Both the position numbers and the translations under genes were made by a program. Shown piece after piece: positions 1-7,797 of a DNA stretch of 64,000 bases (the first letter of the stretch is position 1; every line of letters begins with the position of its first letter). The DNA is from Nocardia sp. BMG51109 (lineage in GTDB: Bacteria > Actinomycetota > Actinomycetes > Mycobacteriales > Mycobacteriaceae): assembly GCF_000526215.1 (NCBI RefSeq), contig NZ_JAFQ01000004.1, forward strand, positions 6,076,001-6,140,000. The letters run 5' to 3'. The notes beneath the pieces are model-generated. The model saw only the letters and a list, made by a program, of their open reading frames with translations, made no database searches and was not told where the DNA came from.

Positions 1-18
1 AGGCGCCGTGGCGACCGG

Positions 19-43
19 GGTTGATCACGCACAACGCGGGTAG
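19..43 (+). promoter_or_regulatory. Possible SigF-type promoter of dps
   Basis: GGTTGA at 19-24 and GGGTAG at 38-43 are separated by 13 nt (14 nt if the -35 is read as the pentamer GGTTG). The known mycobacterial SigF consensus is GGTTT, 15-17 nt, GGGTA. The -10 element fits well, while the -35 element and spacing are imperfect. It lies about 40 nt before the GTG of the Dps gene, a gene class known to be under SigF-type control. Confidence 0.4.
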
Positions 44-79
44 CTCCGGGGATGTCGGAACAAGCGAAGGGAGTCAGCC

Positions 80-553
80 GTGGCACAGCCCATTACGACC
101 ACTCTCGATCCCGAACAGCAGCGCATTGCCGGCGAGGCGCTGAGCGCGGCCGTCGTGGATCTGATCGATCTGTCGCTGATCGCGAAGCAGGCCCACTGGA
201 ACGTGATCGGCCCCCGCTTCCGCACCCTGCACCAGGCCCTGGACGAACTGGTCACGGTCGCGCGGCAGTTCACCGATTCCACCGCCGAGCGTGCCACCGC
301 GATCGGGGTGAGCCCGGACGGCCGGGCCCGCACCGTTGCCGACGAATCCGCGGCTCAGGGCTTTCCGGCCGGCTGGCAGCGCGACGACGACGTGATCGAC
401 GCGATCACCGGCAACCTGGCCGCGATCATCGGCCGGATGCGCGCGCGCATCGACACCACCGACAAGGCCGACCCGGTAACCCAGGATCTGTTCCTGGACA
501 TCACCGCGCGGCTGGAGCAGCTGCATTGGATGTGGGAGGCCCAGCAAAGCTGA
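80..553 (+). CDS. dps: Dps family DNA-binding ferritin-like protein
   Basis: This 157-residue protein is of normal Dps length. Dps proteins form dodecamers that oxidise and store iron and shield DNA in starvation and oxidative stress. The family ferroxidase pattern is visible: H39 in KQAHWNV, H51 in the LHQALDE helix, then D66 and E70 in DSTAERA. The C-terminal helix carries the typical RLEQLHWMWEA ending. The GTG start is chosen because AGGGAG lies 6 nt upstream. There is no long lysine-rich tail, so direct DNA binding is uncertain. The gene stands alone, transcribed toward the permease. A SigF-like promoter lies just upstream. Confidence 0.93.
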   Translation: MAQPITTTLDPEQQRIAGEALSAAVVDLIDLSLIAKQAHWNVIGPRFRTLHQALDELVTVARQFTDSTAERATAIGVSPDGRARTVADESAAQGFPAGWQRDDDVIDAITGNLAAIIGRMRARIDTTDKADPVTQDLFLDITARLEQLHWMWEAQQS

Positions 554-610
554 GAATTTGCTGAACGGTCGGCCGAGCGCCGCCGCGACCAGCGCGGTAG
601 CGTGCCGATC

Positions 611-2032
611 ATGACGACCAACCCCACGGAGGCGCCCGGCGCGCCACCCCTCGCGTCCGCCGGCGAGGAAGGTTACAAGCGCGGGTTGAACCCGCGCACG
701 ATTCAGATGATCGCGATCGGCGGCGCGATCGGCACCGGTTTGTTCTATGGTGCGGGTGGCGCCATCGAGCAGGCCGGTCCGGCGTTGATCCTGTGTTATC
801 TGGCGGCCGGGCTGGCTATTTTCGTGATCATGCGGGCGCTGGGTGAGTTGCTGACCTATCGGCCGGTGTCGGGGAGTTTCGCCGAGTACGCCAACGAGTT
901 CCTGGGCCGTTTCGCGGGTTTCGTGACCGGCTGGACGTACTGGGCGGTGTGGGTGGCTACCTGTATGGCCGAGATCACGGTCGCGGGCAAGTATGTGAAG
1001 TATTGGTTCGCGGTGCCGGAGTGGCTGACCGCGCTGGTGGTGCTCGGTATTTTGTTCGCGGCGAACCTGATCTCGGTGAAGCTGTTCGGTGAGGGCGAGT
1101 TCTGGTTCTCCGCGATCAAGATCGTCGCTATCGCGGGGATGATCCTGATCGGGCTGGGTGTGCTGATCTTCGGGTTCGGCAACACCGACCACTCCACGGT
1201 GACCAACCTGTGGGACGACGGGGGCGTGTTCCCGACCGGGTACGGGCAGGCGTTGCTGGCGTTGCAGATCGTGGTGTTCGCCTATGTCGGTGTGGAACTG
1301 GTGGGGGTGACCGCGGGTGAGGCGGCCGAGCCGCGCAAGACGCTGCGCAAGGCGATCAACACGCTGCCGCTGCGGATCGGCCTGTTCTATGTGGGTGCGC
1401 TGATCATCATCATGTCGGTGGTGAGCTGGACCCAGTTCGAGGACGGCACCAGCCCGTTCGTGGAGGTGTTCTCCCGCATCGGGATTCCGGGCGCGGCCGG
1501 TCTGATCAACTTCGTGCTGCTGACCGCGGCGCTGTCGTCGTGCAACTCGGGGATCTACTCGACCGGGCGGATGCTGCGCAGCCTGTCGCTGCGCGACGAG
1601 GCGCCGGCCGCACTGTCCGGGCTGAGTAGCCGGCAGGTGCCCTACGGCGGCATCGTGGTGTCGGCGGCGATGATGGTGATCGGTGTGGTCGTGAACGTGG
1701 TCTCGCCGGACAAGGCGTTCAGTTACATCACCTCCGTCAGCACCATGGGCATCATCTTCGTGTGGGGGATGATCCTGGTCTGCCACTTCCTGTACCGGGC
1801 CAAGGTGCGGCGCGGTGACCTGCCCGCCGCCGACTACCGGCTGCCCGGCGCCCCGCTCACCAGCACCCTCGCGCTGGCGTTCCTCGGGCTGGTCGTGGTG
1901 CTGCTGTTCTTCACCGACAGCGGCCGCACCGCCCTGATCGTCGGCCTCGTCTGGGGCGTACTCGTCTGCGCGGGATACCCACTGATGAACACCCTCGCCC
2001 GCCGCCGCGCCGCCGCGGTCCCGGCCCGGTAG
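611..2032 (+). CDS. Amino-acid permease, APC superfamily
   Basis: A 473-residue integral membrane protein with about twelve hydrophobic segments. The first helix carries the APC signature GGAIGTGLFYGAG, which forms part of the substrate site. The family (GabP, AnsP, ProY and CycA types) imports amino acids by proton symport. A cytoplasmic motif VGVTAGEAAEPRKTLRKAI is typical of the bacterial amino-acid/GABA branch. ATG at 611 is preferred over GTG at 602 because it starts the conserved hydrophilic N terminus; neither has a strong ribosome-binding site. The substrate cannot be decided from sequence. A strong terminator hairpin follows directly, so it is probably monocistronic. Confidence 0.9.
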   Translation: MTTNPTEAPGAPPLASAGEEGYKRGLNPRTIQMIAIGGAIGTGLFYGAGGAIEQAGPALILCYLAAGLAIFVIMRALGELLTYRPVSGSFAEYANEFLGRFAGFVTGWTYWAVWVATCMAEITVAGKYVKYWFAVPEWLTALVVLGILFAANLISVKLFGEGEFWFSAIKIVAIAGMILIGLGVLIFGFGNTDHSTVTNLWDDGGVFPTGYGQALLALQIVVFAYVGVELVGVTAGEAAEPRKTLRKAINTLPLRIGLFYVGALIIIMSVVSWTQFEDGTSPFVEVFSRIGIPGAAGLINFVLLTAALSSCNSGIYSTGRMLRSLSLRDEAPAALSGLSSRQVPYGGIVVSAAMMVIGVVVNVVSPDKAFSYITSVSTMGIIFVWGMILVCHFLYRAKVRRGDLPAADYRLPGAPLTSTLALAFLGLVVVLLFFTDSGRTALIVGLVWGVLVCAGYPLMNTLARRRAAAVPAR

Positions 2033-2040
2033 CGACCGCG

Positions 2041-2080
2041 GGAGCGTCGTGCCCGGATGCCGGTTCGGGCACGACGCTCC
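2041..2080 (+). terminator. Stem-loop terminator after the permease
   Basis: Perfect 15-bp inverted repeat (2041-2055 with 2066-2080) around a 10-nt loop, starting 9 nt after the permease stop. There is no U tract, as is common in actinobacteria. It may serve both the permease and the convergent membrane-protein gene. Confidence 0.75.
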
Positions 2081-2096
2081 GGCGAGCCTTCGATTC

Positions 2097-2462
2097 TCAG
2101 GCGCCGGCCGTTCCGGCGGCGATCGCGAGGTAGGCCAGCGTGACGGTCATCAGGAACCATCCCGCGCCCTGCCAGATCGGCCACGCCCGGTGCCGCTTCC
2201 ACACCCGGTAGGTGGCGACGAACGCGCCCACGGTCCCGATCACCAGGACGAGTCCCGGACCCGCGAGAACCGTTGCGCGCGAGGCGGTATCGCAGAACGT
2301 GGTCCCCGCCCCGGCGCACGGTTCGCGGCGACCGGCCCACTGCAGGACCACGACGAACACGAGCGCGGCGGCCACCAGCACGCCCGCGACATAGGTGGCG
2401 GCCCGGCGAAACATTCCGGGATCGTGCCACCGCTTCTCGACGTCGTCGACCAACCGGACCAC
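2097..2462 (-). CDS. Small membrane protein of unknown function
   Basis: A 121-residue protein with about three predicted membrane segments: residues near 22-42 (YVAGVLVAAALVFVVVL), 67-87 and a C-terminal one ending IAAGTAGA. I do not recognise a named family. Two cysteines (in REPCAGAGTTFC) sit in the predicted loop after the first helix and could form a disulfide. The start is uncertain: ATG at 2462, or an internal ATG at the GMFRRAA position. The 5' end of this gene is repeated about 200 bp further upstream (2626-2656), which suggests an old partial duplication. It is convergent with the permease. Confidence 0.65.
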   Translation of the reverse strand: MVRLVDDVEKRWHDPGMFRRAATYVAGVLVAAALVFVVVLQWAGRREPCAGAGTTFCDTASRATVLAGPGLVLVIGTVGAFVATYRVWKRHRAWPIWQGAGWFLMTVTLAYLAIAAGTAGA

Positions 2463-2656
2463 CTCCTCACGCCCGGCGAATACCCAGCCGCCGCCGGCCT
2501 ACTCCCGCCCGCTGCGGCACCGGCACAGCCCGATCCGGCCTCGTCGTTCCGGTGCCGCTGTTCCGGCCGGTCCTTCCGGCGTAGATGTTCCGGCCTCGTC
2601 GCCGTGGCCCCGGCGCTCCTGCTCGTCCGGGATCGTGCCACCGGTTCTCGACGTCG
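2415..2656. repeat. 31-bp direct repeat, partial duplication of a gene 5' end
   Basis: Positions 2415-2445 and 2626-2656 match at 30 of 31 bases. The first copy encodes VEKRWHDPG at the start of the membrane protein; the second encodes VENRWHDPG in a stretch with no intact gene. A further shared 16-mer, GCGGCGATCGCGAGGT, lies near the 3' end of the same gene (about 2116) and again at 2747, abutting the SDR gene. The interval 2463-2761 holds no gene I can support and looks like remnants of a decayed duplication. Confidence 0.7.
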
Positions 2657-2761
2657 GCGCAGTCGCTCCGGCCCGATCGACCCGGCGCCGGTTGTCCGGT
2701 CCCGTCCTCCCGGCACGCTCCCGGCTGGGGTCCAGCCGGCACCGATGCGGCGATCGCGAGG

Positions 2762-3487
2762 TCAGAACAGCCCGCCGCCGGCGTGCAGGTGCTGGCCGGT
2801 GATCCAGCCGGCGTCGGCGGAGGCGAGGAATGCGACGATCCCGGCGATGTCGGTGGGCTCGCCGATGCGCCGCAGCGGTGTCCGGTCGGCGATCGCGTCG
2901 AGCGCGGCGGTGTCGACGGTGCCGAGCAGCGAGTCCGTGCGGATGGCGCCGGGGCGCACGCTGTTGACCGTGATACCGCGCGCGCCGAGCTCTCCGGCCG
3001 CGGCGCGGACCAGTTGGTCGGTCGCAGCCTTGCTCGCCGCGTACACGCCGGCGCCGGGGCGCCCGGTCACCGTGGCGCCGCTGGATATCACGACGACGCG
3101 GCCGCCGTCGCGGAGGCGGCGGGCGGCCTCGCGCAGGGCGAGGAACGTCGCGCGGGTGTTCACGGCGAACTGCTGATCGAAATCCTCCGTCGAGGCGTCC
3201 GCGATCGGCGCGAAACGCGCGATACCCGCGTTGACCACCAGAATGTCCAGCCCGCCGAAGGCGTCCTCGGTGGCGTCGAACAACCGCAGCAACTGATCCG
3301 GATCGGCGACATCGCCGGGTACGGCGGTCGCCGAGCCACCCTCCCGTATCACCTCGGCAACGAGTTCCTGTGCGGCACCAGCATTTTCGCGATAGTTGAC
3401 CACCACCCGCACGCCGTCGGCGGCGAGCCGGCGGGCGATGGCGCGGCCTATTCCGCGGGCGGCCCCGGTGATCAGTGCTACGGGCAT
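2762..3487 (-). CDS. SDR family NAD(P)-dependent oxidoreductase
   Basis: A 241-residue classical short-chain dehydrogenase/reductase. The Rossmann glycine motif TGAARGIG lies at residues 7-14, NAG in the middle, and the catalytic S-Y-K set is seen as VISSGA and YAASK. The C terminus, ITGQHLHAGGGLF, is typical of the FabG-like branch. The cofactor is probably NADP(H), judged from arginines after the glycine motif. The ATG at 3487 has AGGAGA 5 nt upstream. It is divergent from a MarR regulator, with a perfect palindrome between them, so it is very likely the regulator's target. The substrate is unknown. Confidence 0.92.
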   Translation of the reverse strand: MPVALITGAARGIGRAIARRLAADGVRVVVNYRENAGAAQELVAEVIREGGSATAVPGDVADPDQLLRLFDATEDAFGGLDILVVNAGIARFAPIADASTEDFDQQFAVNTRATFLALREAARRLRDGGRVVVISSGATVTGRPGAGVYAASKAATDQLVRAAAGELGARGITVNSVRPGAIRTDSLLGTVDTAALDAIADRTPLRRIGEPTDIAGIVAFLASADAGWITGQHLHAGGGLF

Positions 3488-3515
3488 GGGGTCTCCTGAA
3501 AGTAGACATTAACGA

Positions 3516-3534
3516 TAGTCGAGATGCTCGACTA
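3516..3534. promoter_or_regulatory. Probable MarR operator in the SDR/MarR divergent promoter
   Basis: Perfect inverted repeat TAGTCGAG (3516-3523), ATG, CTCGACTA (3527-3534). It lies between the SDR start (3487) and the MarR start (3578), where MarR dimers normally bind to repress both divergent genes. The size (8-bp arms, 3-bp centre) fits a MarR winged-helix dimer site. Confidence 0.75.
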
Positions 3535-3577
3535 ATTGGTCGATGATGTCAACAGTCCGTGACCTAGACTGGCGGGA

Positions 3578-3988
3578 ATGGGCGACGGGACATCGGATCT
3601 CACGACGGCGGTCATGACGGTGCACCGCGAGGCGGCGGCGCTGTACGCCGAGGTCGCGCGCCGGTTCGAGCTGACCAGTCAGCAGACGCAGCTGCTGTGC
3701 CTGCTCGATCGGCGGCACCCGTCGTTCGGTGAGCTCGCGACCCTGCTGGGCTGTGACAAGACGAACGTGACCGGCGTGGTGGACCGGTTGCAGCGGCGGG
3801 GGCTGCTGGCCCGGGAGCCCGACGCGCACGACCGGCGGATCATCAGAATCGTGCCGACGCCCGAGGGGGTCGCGCTGCGGGCACGGGTGCGGGCGGCGTT
3901 GACGGAGCGGATCGCGGACCGGTTTCCTGCCCTCGTGGCGGCCGATCCGGACCGGTTCGCCGCGCTGGCCGCTCTACTGGGTGGCTGA
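3578..3988 (+). CDS. MarR family transcriptional regulator
   Basis: A 136-residue winged-helix repressor. The recognition region is FGELATLLGCDKTNVTGVVDRLQRRGLL, followed by the wing REPDAHDRRIIRIVPTPEG, which carries the DxR pair typical of MarR. It is of standard length. It is divergent from the SDR gene with an ideal operator in between, so autoregulation and control of the SDR are expected. There is no cysteine in the position used by oxidant-sensing OhrR proteins, so a small phenolic or lipophilic ligand is more likely than redox sensing; that is inference. Confidence 0.92.
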   Translation: MGDGTSDLTTAVMTVHREAAALYAEVARRFELTSQQTQLLCLLDRRHPSFGELATLLGCDKTNVTGVVDRLQRRGLLAREPDAHDRRIIRIVPTPEGVALRARVRAALTERIADRFPALVAADPDRFAALAALLGG

Positions 3989-4029
3989 GTTCGTCCCGAT
4001 TCGCGGGATCCCGGTCGCACAGGCTATGC

Positions 4030-4041
4030 GTATACGTATAC
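4030..4041 (+). promoter_or_regulatory. 12-bp perfect palindrome overlapping a TATACT -10 element
   Basis: GTATACGTATAC is perfectly self-complementary and contains TATACT-like -10 sequence (4036-4041 plus flank). Only 7 nt separate it from the ATG at 4049, and there is no ribosome-binding site. The simplest reading is a promoter for a leaderless mRNA whose -10 box is covered by an operator. The binding protein is unknown. Confidence 0.5.
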
Positions 4042-4048
4042 TGCAATC

Positions 4049-4339
4049 ATGTTCGATCCCCTCAGTCTCGTCGTCGGTGCCGGGTTGCTCGGTGCCGGCT
4101 GGGCGCTGGGCCGCGCCGGGCGCCGGCGGGGCCGCTCGGGCGCGCAGTCGCCCGGGCCCTGCGGTTGCGGCCACGACCTGGCCCTGCACGATCGGGAGAC
4201 CGGCACCTGTCACGCCGAGATCTTCCGCAAGACCGGTCACGGCCTGAAGGAGTGGACCGGCTGCCGCTGCCGCCGCTACACCGGCCCCACGCCGCTGGAG
4301 GACGTGTTCACCTCGCCGATACTGCCACCGAATCCCTGA
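4049..4339 (+). CDS. Small cysteine-rich protein with N-terminal membrane helix
   Basis: A 96-residue protein. Residues 1-22 are hydrophobic (a signal anchor), then a basic stretch RAGRRRGR. The C-terminal half holds a dense Cys/His set: GPCGCGHDLALHD, TGTCHAEI and TGCRCRRYTGP. The spacing suggests a small metal-binding, zinc-ribbon-like domain on the cytoplasmic side. I know no function. The gene appears leaderless because the ATG follows the promoter palindrome by 7 nt. It is separated from the flanking MarR and TetR genes by short gaps. Confidence 0.7.
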   Translation: MFDPLSLVVGAGLLGAGWALGRAGRRRGRSGAQSPGPCGCGHDLALHDRETGTCHAEIFRKTGHGLKEWTGCRCRRYTGPTPLEDVFTSPILPPNP

Positions 4340-4476
4340 GGGCCGACCGCGCGCCGAGTCGCGCCGGACCGGCAGCGGATCATCCGGTGTCGGCCGGGAG
4401 CGGTCGTGCGGAACGGCCGTCGGGAATGGTTGTGCGGGAACGGTATCGGGCGATGTGGCCCGCCGGATGATGCCGG

Positions 4477-5229
4477 TCACCGGCGGGTGCGGGTGAGTGC
4501 CGCCGCGATGCCGTCGAGGACGACGTCCAGGCCGAAGCGGAAGTCCTCCGCCGCGATGTCGCGGCCGGGTGCGGCGGATTCCGGAAACGGGTCGGCGGCG
4601 AACAGTTCCGCCGCGTCGGGGAAGTGCCGGGGATCGATCAGGCGGGCGAGGGCGGCGCCGTATTCGTATTCGACGTCGGCCTGGTCGCGCTCGCCGCGGG
4701 CGGCTCGCATCTGCTGTTCCTGGAGGCAGGCCTGGCGCACGTAGCCGTCCAGCGGCATCAGCAGGCCGAGCTTGGTGCCCCGGTCCAGATCCGCTTCGCG
4801 CAGGGCGCGCAACTGCACGTCCAGCCATCCGATGAGATGCGGGCCGCGCGGTGGGCCGGCGGTCGGGGCCTGTAGCAGCCAGCCGCGGCGGGTGTAGCGC
4901 TCGCGCAGGGCGAGCGCGCAGTCGGTGAGCGCGGCCCGCCACTGGCGGGGCGGGCGGCGGATATCCGGCGGCGCACCGACGGCCGCATCCACCATCAGCT
5001 CCACCAGCAGGTCCTTCGACCCGACATGGCGGTACAGCGCCATCTTGGTGAAACCCAGTGTGCGCGCGACCTTGTCGAGCGTGACGGCGGCCAGCCCCTG
5101 ATCGTCGGCCAGTTCCACCGCGGCCGCGACCACGCGGTCCACGTCCAGCGCCGGCGGGCGGCCCTGCCGGTGCGGGGCCGGGAGCCGCCACAGCCGCGCC
5201 AGTTCGACCGGAATCGTCTCCTCGCTCAC
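4477..5229 (-). CDS. TetR/AcrR family regulator
   Basis: A 250-residue TetR family repressor. The helix-turn-helix is near residues 35-75: AAVELADDQGLAAVTLDKVA, then the recognition segment GFTKMALYRHVGSKDLL. The long C-terminal ligand domain resembles the TetR_C class of tetracycline-type repressors. The GTG at 5229 is chosen because AGGAGG lies 6-11 nt upstream; an upstream in-frame start would pass through the operator region. It is divergent from the DUF418 membrane protein, with inverted repeats between them, so it likely represses that gene and itself. The ligand is unknown. Confidence 0.92.
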   Translation of the reverse strand: MSEETIPVELARLWRLPAPHRQGRPPALDVDRVVAAAVELADDQGLAAVTLDKVARTLGFTKMALYRHVGSKDLLVELMVDAAVGAPPDIRRPPRQWRAALTDCALALRERYTRRGWLLQAPTAGPPRGPHLIGWLDVQLRALREADLDRGTKLGLLMPLDGYVRQACLQEQQMRAARGERDQADVEYEYGAALARLIDPRHFPDAAELFAADPFPESAAPGRDIAAEDFRFGLDVVLDGIAAALTRTRR

Positions 5230-5244
5230 CCTCGGCCTCCTCGC

Positions 5245-5310
5245 ATGGAATCCATCCTGGCATCGGTGGTGTCCTCGAGATAGTATCCACAAGAAAGTAT
5301 CTAGTGGATA
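5245..5310. promoter_or_regulatory. Probable TetR operators between tetR and DUF418 genes
   Basis: Two symmetric elements are visible. ATGGAATCCAT at 5245-5255 is a palindrome with a single-base centre. TATCCAC (5284-5290) and GTGGATA (5304-5310) form a perfect 7-bp inverted repeat with a 13-bp spacer. AGTATC also recurs at 5282 and 5296. The block covers the divergent promoter region of the TetR gene (start 5229) and the DUF418 gene (start 5346). Confidence 0.6.
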
Positions 5311-5345
5311 TTAAACTGAACGCCCGGTCGCCGGGGGAGGATTTC

Positions 5346-6635
5346 ATGGCTCGACAGCGCATTCGAGACGTCGACGCGCTGCGCGGTTTCGCGCTGCTGG
5401 GCATCTTCGTCGTCAACATCACCTTCATGGCGTCGGCCTATCCGGCCAACCTGGTCGCCGACCCGGCGTACCCCGGCGCGCTGGACGACGCCGCGCGCGG
5501 GGCGATCGAACTGCTCGTGAGCATGAAGTTCTACCTGCTGTTCTCGTTCCTGTTCGGCTACAGCTTCACCCTGCAGATGTCGGCCGCGGCCCGGGCTGAG
5601 GAGCCGGCCACGACCCGGGCTGAGGAGTCGGCCGCCGACCGGATGGGGGCCGTCTTCGTGCCGCGCATGCTGCGCCGGATCGCGGGGCTGTTCGTATTCG
5701 GCGTGTTGCACACGGTGTTCCTCTACGGCGGCGACATCCTCGCCACCTATGCCGTGGTGTGCCTGATCCTGGTGGCGCTGCGGGGTATTCGGGATCGGAC
5801 GGCGGTGCGCGTCGCGGGCCGGATCTACGGCGTCGTGCTGGTGGCGACCGCGGCGGTCGGCCTGTTCGCCGATACCTCGGCGTTCTTCCCCGCCGCCGGC
5901 GAGGCACGCGCGACGGCGGCCGAGCAGACGCGGGCCATGCTGGGCGGCTGGGGCGACATCGTCGGCGAACACTTGGCGGGCCTGCCGCTGCTGGTGGCGC
6001 AGTCGCTGACCCTGCAGGGGCCGACCGCGCTGGCGATGTTCCTGCTCGGCATGGTCGCCGGGCGTCGCGGACTGCTGGCGCGGGTGCGCGGCGACGAACC
6101 GGTGCTGCGCCGGATGCAGTGGATCGGATTTCCGATCGGCCTCGCCGGGGGACTGGTGTACGCGCTGGGCGGCGGGCCCGCCGGCACGCTGACCGCGGTG
6201 GCCGGAATCGCGAGTGCGCCGCTGCTGACGGCGGCCTACGTGGCGACGCTGCTGCGCGCGATGCACCGGCCGGGCACCGCCTGGGTGGGCCGCGCCCTCG
6301 CACCGGCCGGGCGGATCGCGCTGACGAACTATCTGGCGCAGTCGGCGATCGGCTTGATCGTGTTCAGCGGAATCGGCGTGGGTGCGGCGGGTTCGGTGTC
6401 GCCGGCGGGCCTGCTCGGCCTCGCGATCGGGATCTGGTGCGCGCAGCTGGCGCTCAGTGCGCTGTGGCTGCGCCGGTTCCGCTACGGACCGGCCGAATGG
6501 GTGCTGCGCTGGATCACCATCGCCCGGCGCCCGGTGCTGCTGGAACGGCCCGGCCCGCCGGCGCGGGACGCTCCGGGCACCGCCGGTCCCGGCTCGGCGA
6601 CGCCCGGGCGAGCCACCGAGCGCGGTGAGGTATAG
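5346..6635 (+). CDS. DUF418 family membrane protein
   Basis: A 429-residue polytopic membrane protein. It opens with the family signature RDVDALRGFALLGIFVVNI, and the C-terminal DUF418 domain includes GRIALTNYLAQSAIG and the ending LWLRRFRYGPAEWVLRW. DUF418 proteins (YeiB-like) are widespread and functionally undefined; some are linked to acyl transfer by resemblance to acyltransferase-3. Residues near 82-98 carry a short repeat, EEPATTRAEESA. ATG at 5346 is chosen over GTG at 5304 because GGGGAGGA precedes it by 5 nt and the GTG lies inside the operator. It is probably controlled by the divergent TetR. Confidence 0.9.
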   Translation: MARQRIRDVDALRGFALLGIFVVNITFMASAYPANLVADPAYPGALDDAARGAIELLVSMKFYLLFSFLFGYSFTLQMSAAARAEEPATTRAEESAADRMGAVFVPRMLRRIAGLFVFGVLHTVFLYGGDILATYAVVCLILVALRGIRDRTAVRVAGRIYGVVLVATAAVGLFADTSAFFPAAGEARATAAEQTRAMLGGWGDIVGEHLAGLPLLVAQSLTLQGPTALAMFLLGMVAGRRGLLARVRGDEPVLRRMQWIGFPIGLAGGLVYALGGGPAGTLTAVAGIASAPLLTAAYVATLLRAMHRPGTAWVGRALAPAGRIALTNYLAQSAIGLIVFSGIGVGAAGSVSPAGLLGLAIGIWCAQLALSALWLRRFRYGPAEWVLRWITIARRPVLLERPGPPARDAPGTAGPGSATPGRATERGEV

Positions 6636-6658
6636 CCTGTCCGGAATTGAAACAGGCT
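6634..6658 (+). terminator. Weak hairpin after the DUF418 gene
   Basis: AGCCTGT (6634-6640) and ACAGGCT (6652-6658) form a perfect 7-bp inverted repeat overlapping the DUF418 stop region. It is short, so terminator activity is only possible. Confidence 0.35.
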
Positions 6659-6745
6659 GTGGTGTGGCGGGATTCGTATCCCGCGGCACGAAAGCGCGCG
6701 AACGTTCGGATGCTCGCGGAGCGCCGGGGAGGTAGGTTGTCGATC

Positions 6746-7645
6746 ATGCGTACCGAGGGAGATACGTGGGACATCAAGACCGGTGTCGGATCGACGGCGC
6801 TGTTCGTGGCCGCGGCGCGCGCCCTGGCGGGTGACGAGCCGGGAGCCCTGGCGGAGGATCCGTTCGCGGAGGATTTCCTGCGCGCGGCGGGAGCCGAATG
6901 GGCGGCGCTGCTGGACGGCGAGGCGCCGGGCCATCCGCTGACCGAGACCGAGTTCGGCAAGGACTTCCAGGAGTTCCAGGCCGCCCGCACCAGATATTTC
7001 GACGACTACATCCGCGCGGCGACGGCGGAGGACGTGCGGCAGGTGGTCATCCTGGCCGCCGGGCTGGACGCCCGCGCCTACCGGCTGGCCTGGCCGGACG
7101 GCACGGTCGTCTACGAACTGGACCGGCCGCAGGTGCTCGATTTCAAGCGCGAGGTGCTGGCCGGCAACGGCGACGAGCCCCGCGCCGACCGCCGCGAGAT
7201 CCAGGTGGACCTGCGCGACGACTGGCCGCAGGCGCTGCGCGACAGCGGTTTCGATCCGTCCGTGCCCACCGCGTGGCTGGCCGAGGGCCTGCTCATCTAT
7301 CTGCCCGCCGACAAGGTGGAGCAGCTGTTCGAGACCGTCCACTCACTGAGTGCTCCCGGCAGCCGGGTGGCGATCGAGCAGATGGATCAGGTGTCCGAGG
7401 CGGCCGCCGAGGCGATCGGCCGGCAGTCCGACGAGAACGAGCAGGCGCGCACCGAGTGGCTGCAGATGATCTACAACGAGCCGCGCAGCGAGGCCGCGGC
7501 CTGGTTCACCGCCCGCGGCTGGACGGCCGAGCGCGTCGACGTGCCGGAATATCTGCGCGCCCACGGCCGCCCGGCCCCGGTCGATCAGCCCGCCGGCGGG
7601 GTGGTGTCCAACCTGGTCAGCCTCGTCACCGCGGTGCGGTCCTGA
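6746..7645 (+). CDS. SAM-dependent methyltransferase, TIGR00027 / LCMT-like family
   Basis: A 299-residue putative class I methyltransferase of the group that is strongly expanded in mycobacteria and nocardiae (TIGR00027, leucine carboxyl methyltransferase-like). It starts with TEGDTWDIKTGVGSTALFVAAARA, the characteristic opening; the SAM-binding loop is VILAAGLDARAYRL, followed by the acidic end of strand 2 (VYELDRPQVLDFK). AEGLLIYLP is the conserved post-IV motif. The ATG at 6746 has GGGGAGGTAGG upstream. The substrate is unknown. The stop codon lies inside the first unit of a 23-bp tandem repeat. Confidence 0.92.
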   Translation: MRTEGDTWDIKTGVGSTALFVAAARALAGDEPGALAEDPFAEDFLRAAGAEWAALLDGEAPGHPLTETEFGKDFQEFQAARTRYFDDYIRAATAEDVRQVVILAAGLDARAYRLAWPDGTVVYELDRPQVLDFKREVLAGNGDEPRADRREIQVDLRDDWPQALRDSGFDPSVPTAWLAEGLLIYLPADKVEQLFETVHSLSAPGSRVAIEQMDQVSEAAAEAIGRQSDENEQARTEWLQMIYNEPRSEAAAWFTARGWTAERVDVPEYLRAHGRPAPVDQPAGGVVSNLVSLVTAVRS

Positions 7646-7776
7646 GCGTCACCGCGCTGTGGTCCTGAGCGTCACCGCGCTGTGGTCCTGAGCGTCACCG
7701 CGCTGTGGTCCTGAGCGTCACCGCGCTGTGGTCCTGAGCGTCACCGCGCTGTGGTCCTGAGCGCGCGGCGCTGTGG
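7640..7776. repeat. 23-bp tandem repeat spanning the methyltransferase stop codon
   Basis: Five perfect 23-bp units start at 7640, 7663, 7686, 7709 and 7732, followed by a degenerate sixth (7755-7776). Each unit begins TCCTGAGCGTCACCGCG. The first contains the methyltransferase TGA (7643-7645), and the unit resembles the last codons of the gene (GTCACCGCGGTGCGGTCCTGA). The repeat thus looks like an expansion of the gene's own 3' end. There are no spacers, so it is not CRISPR. The period is not a multiple of three. Confidence 0.95.
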
Positions 7777-7797
7777 CCCTGACCACTGTACCGGAAG

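Noticed and set aside
7640..7776. CRISPR-like array
   Set aside because: Units are adjacent with no spacers, and the period is 23 bp; it is a simple tandem repeat.
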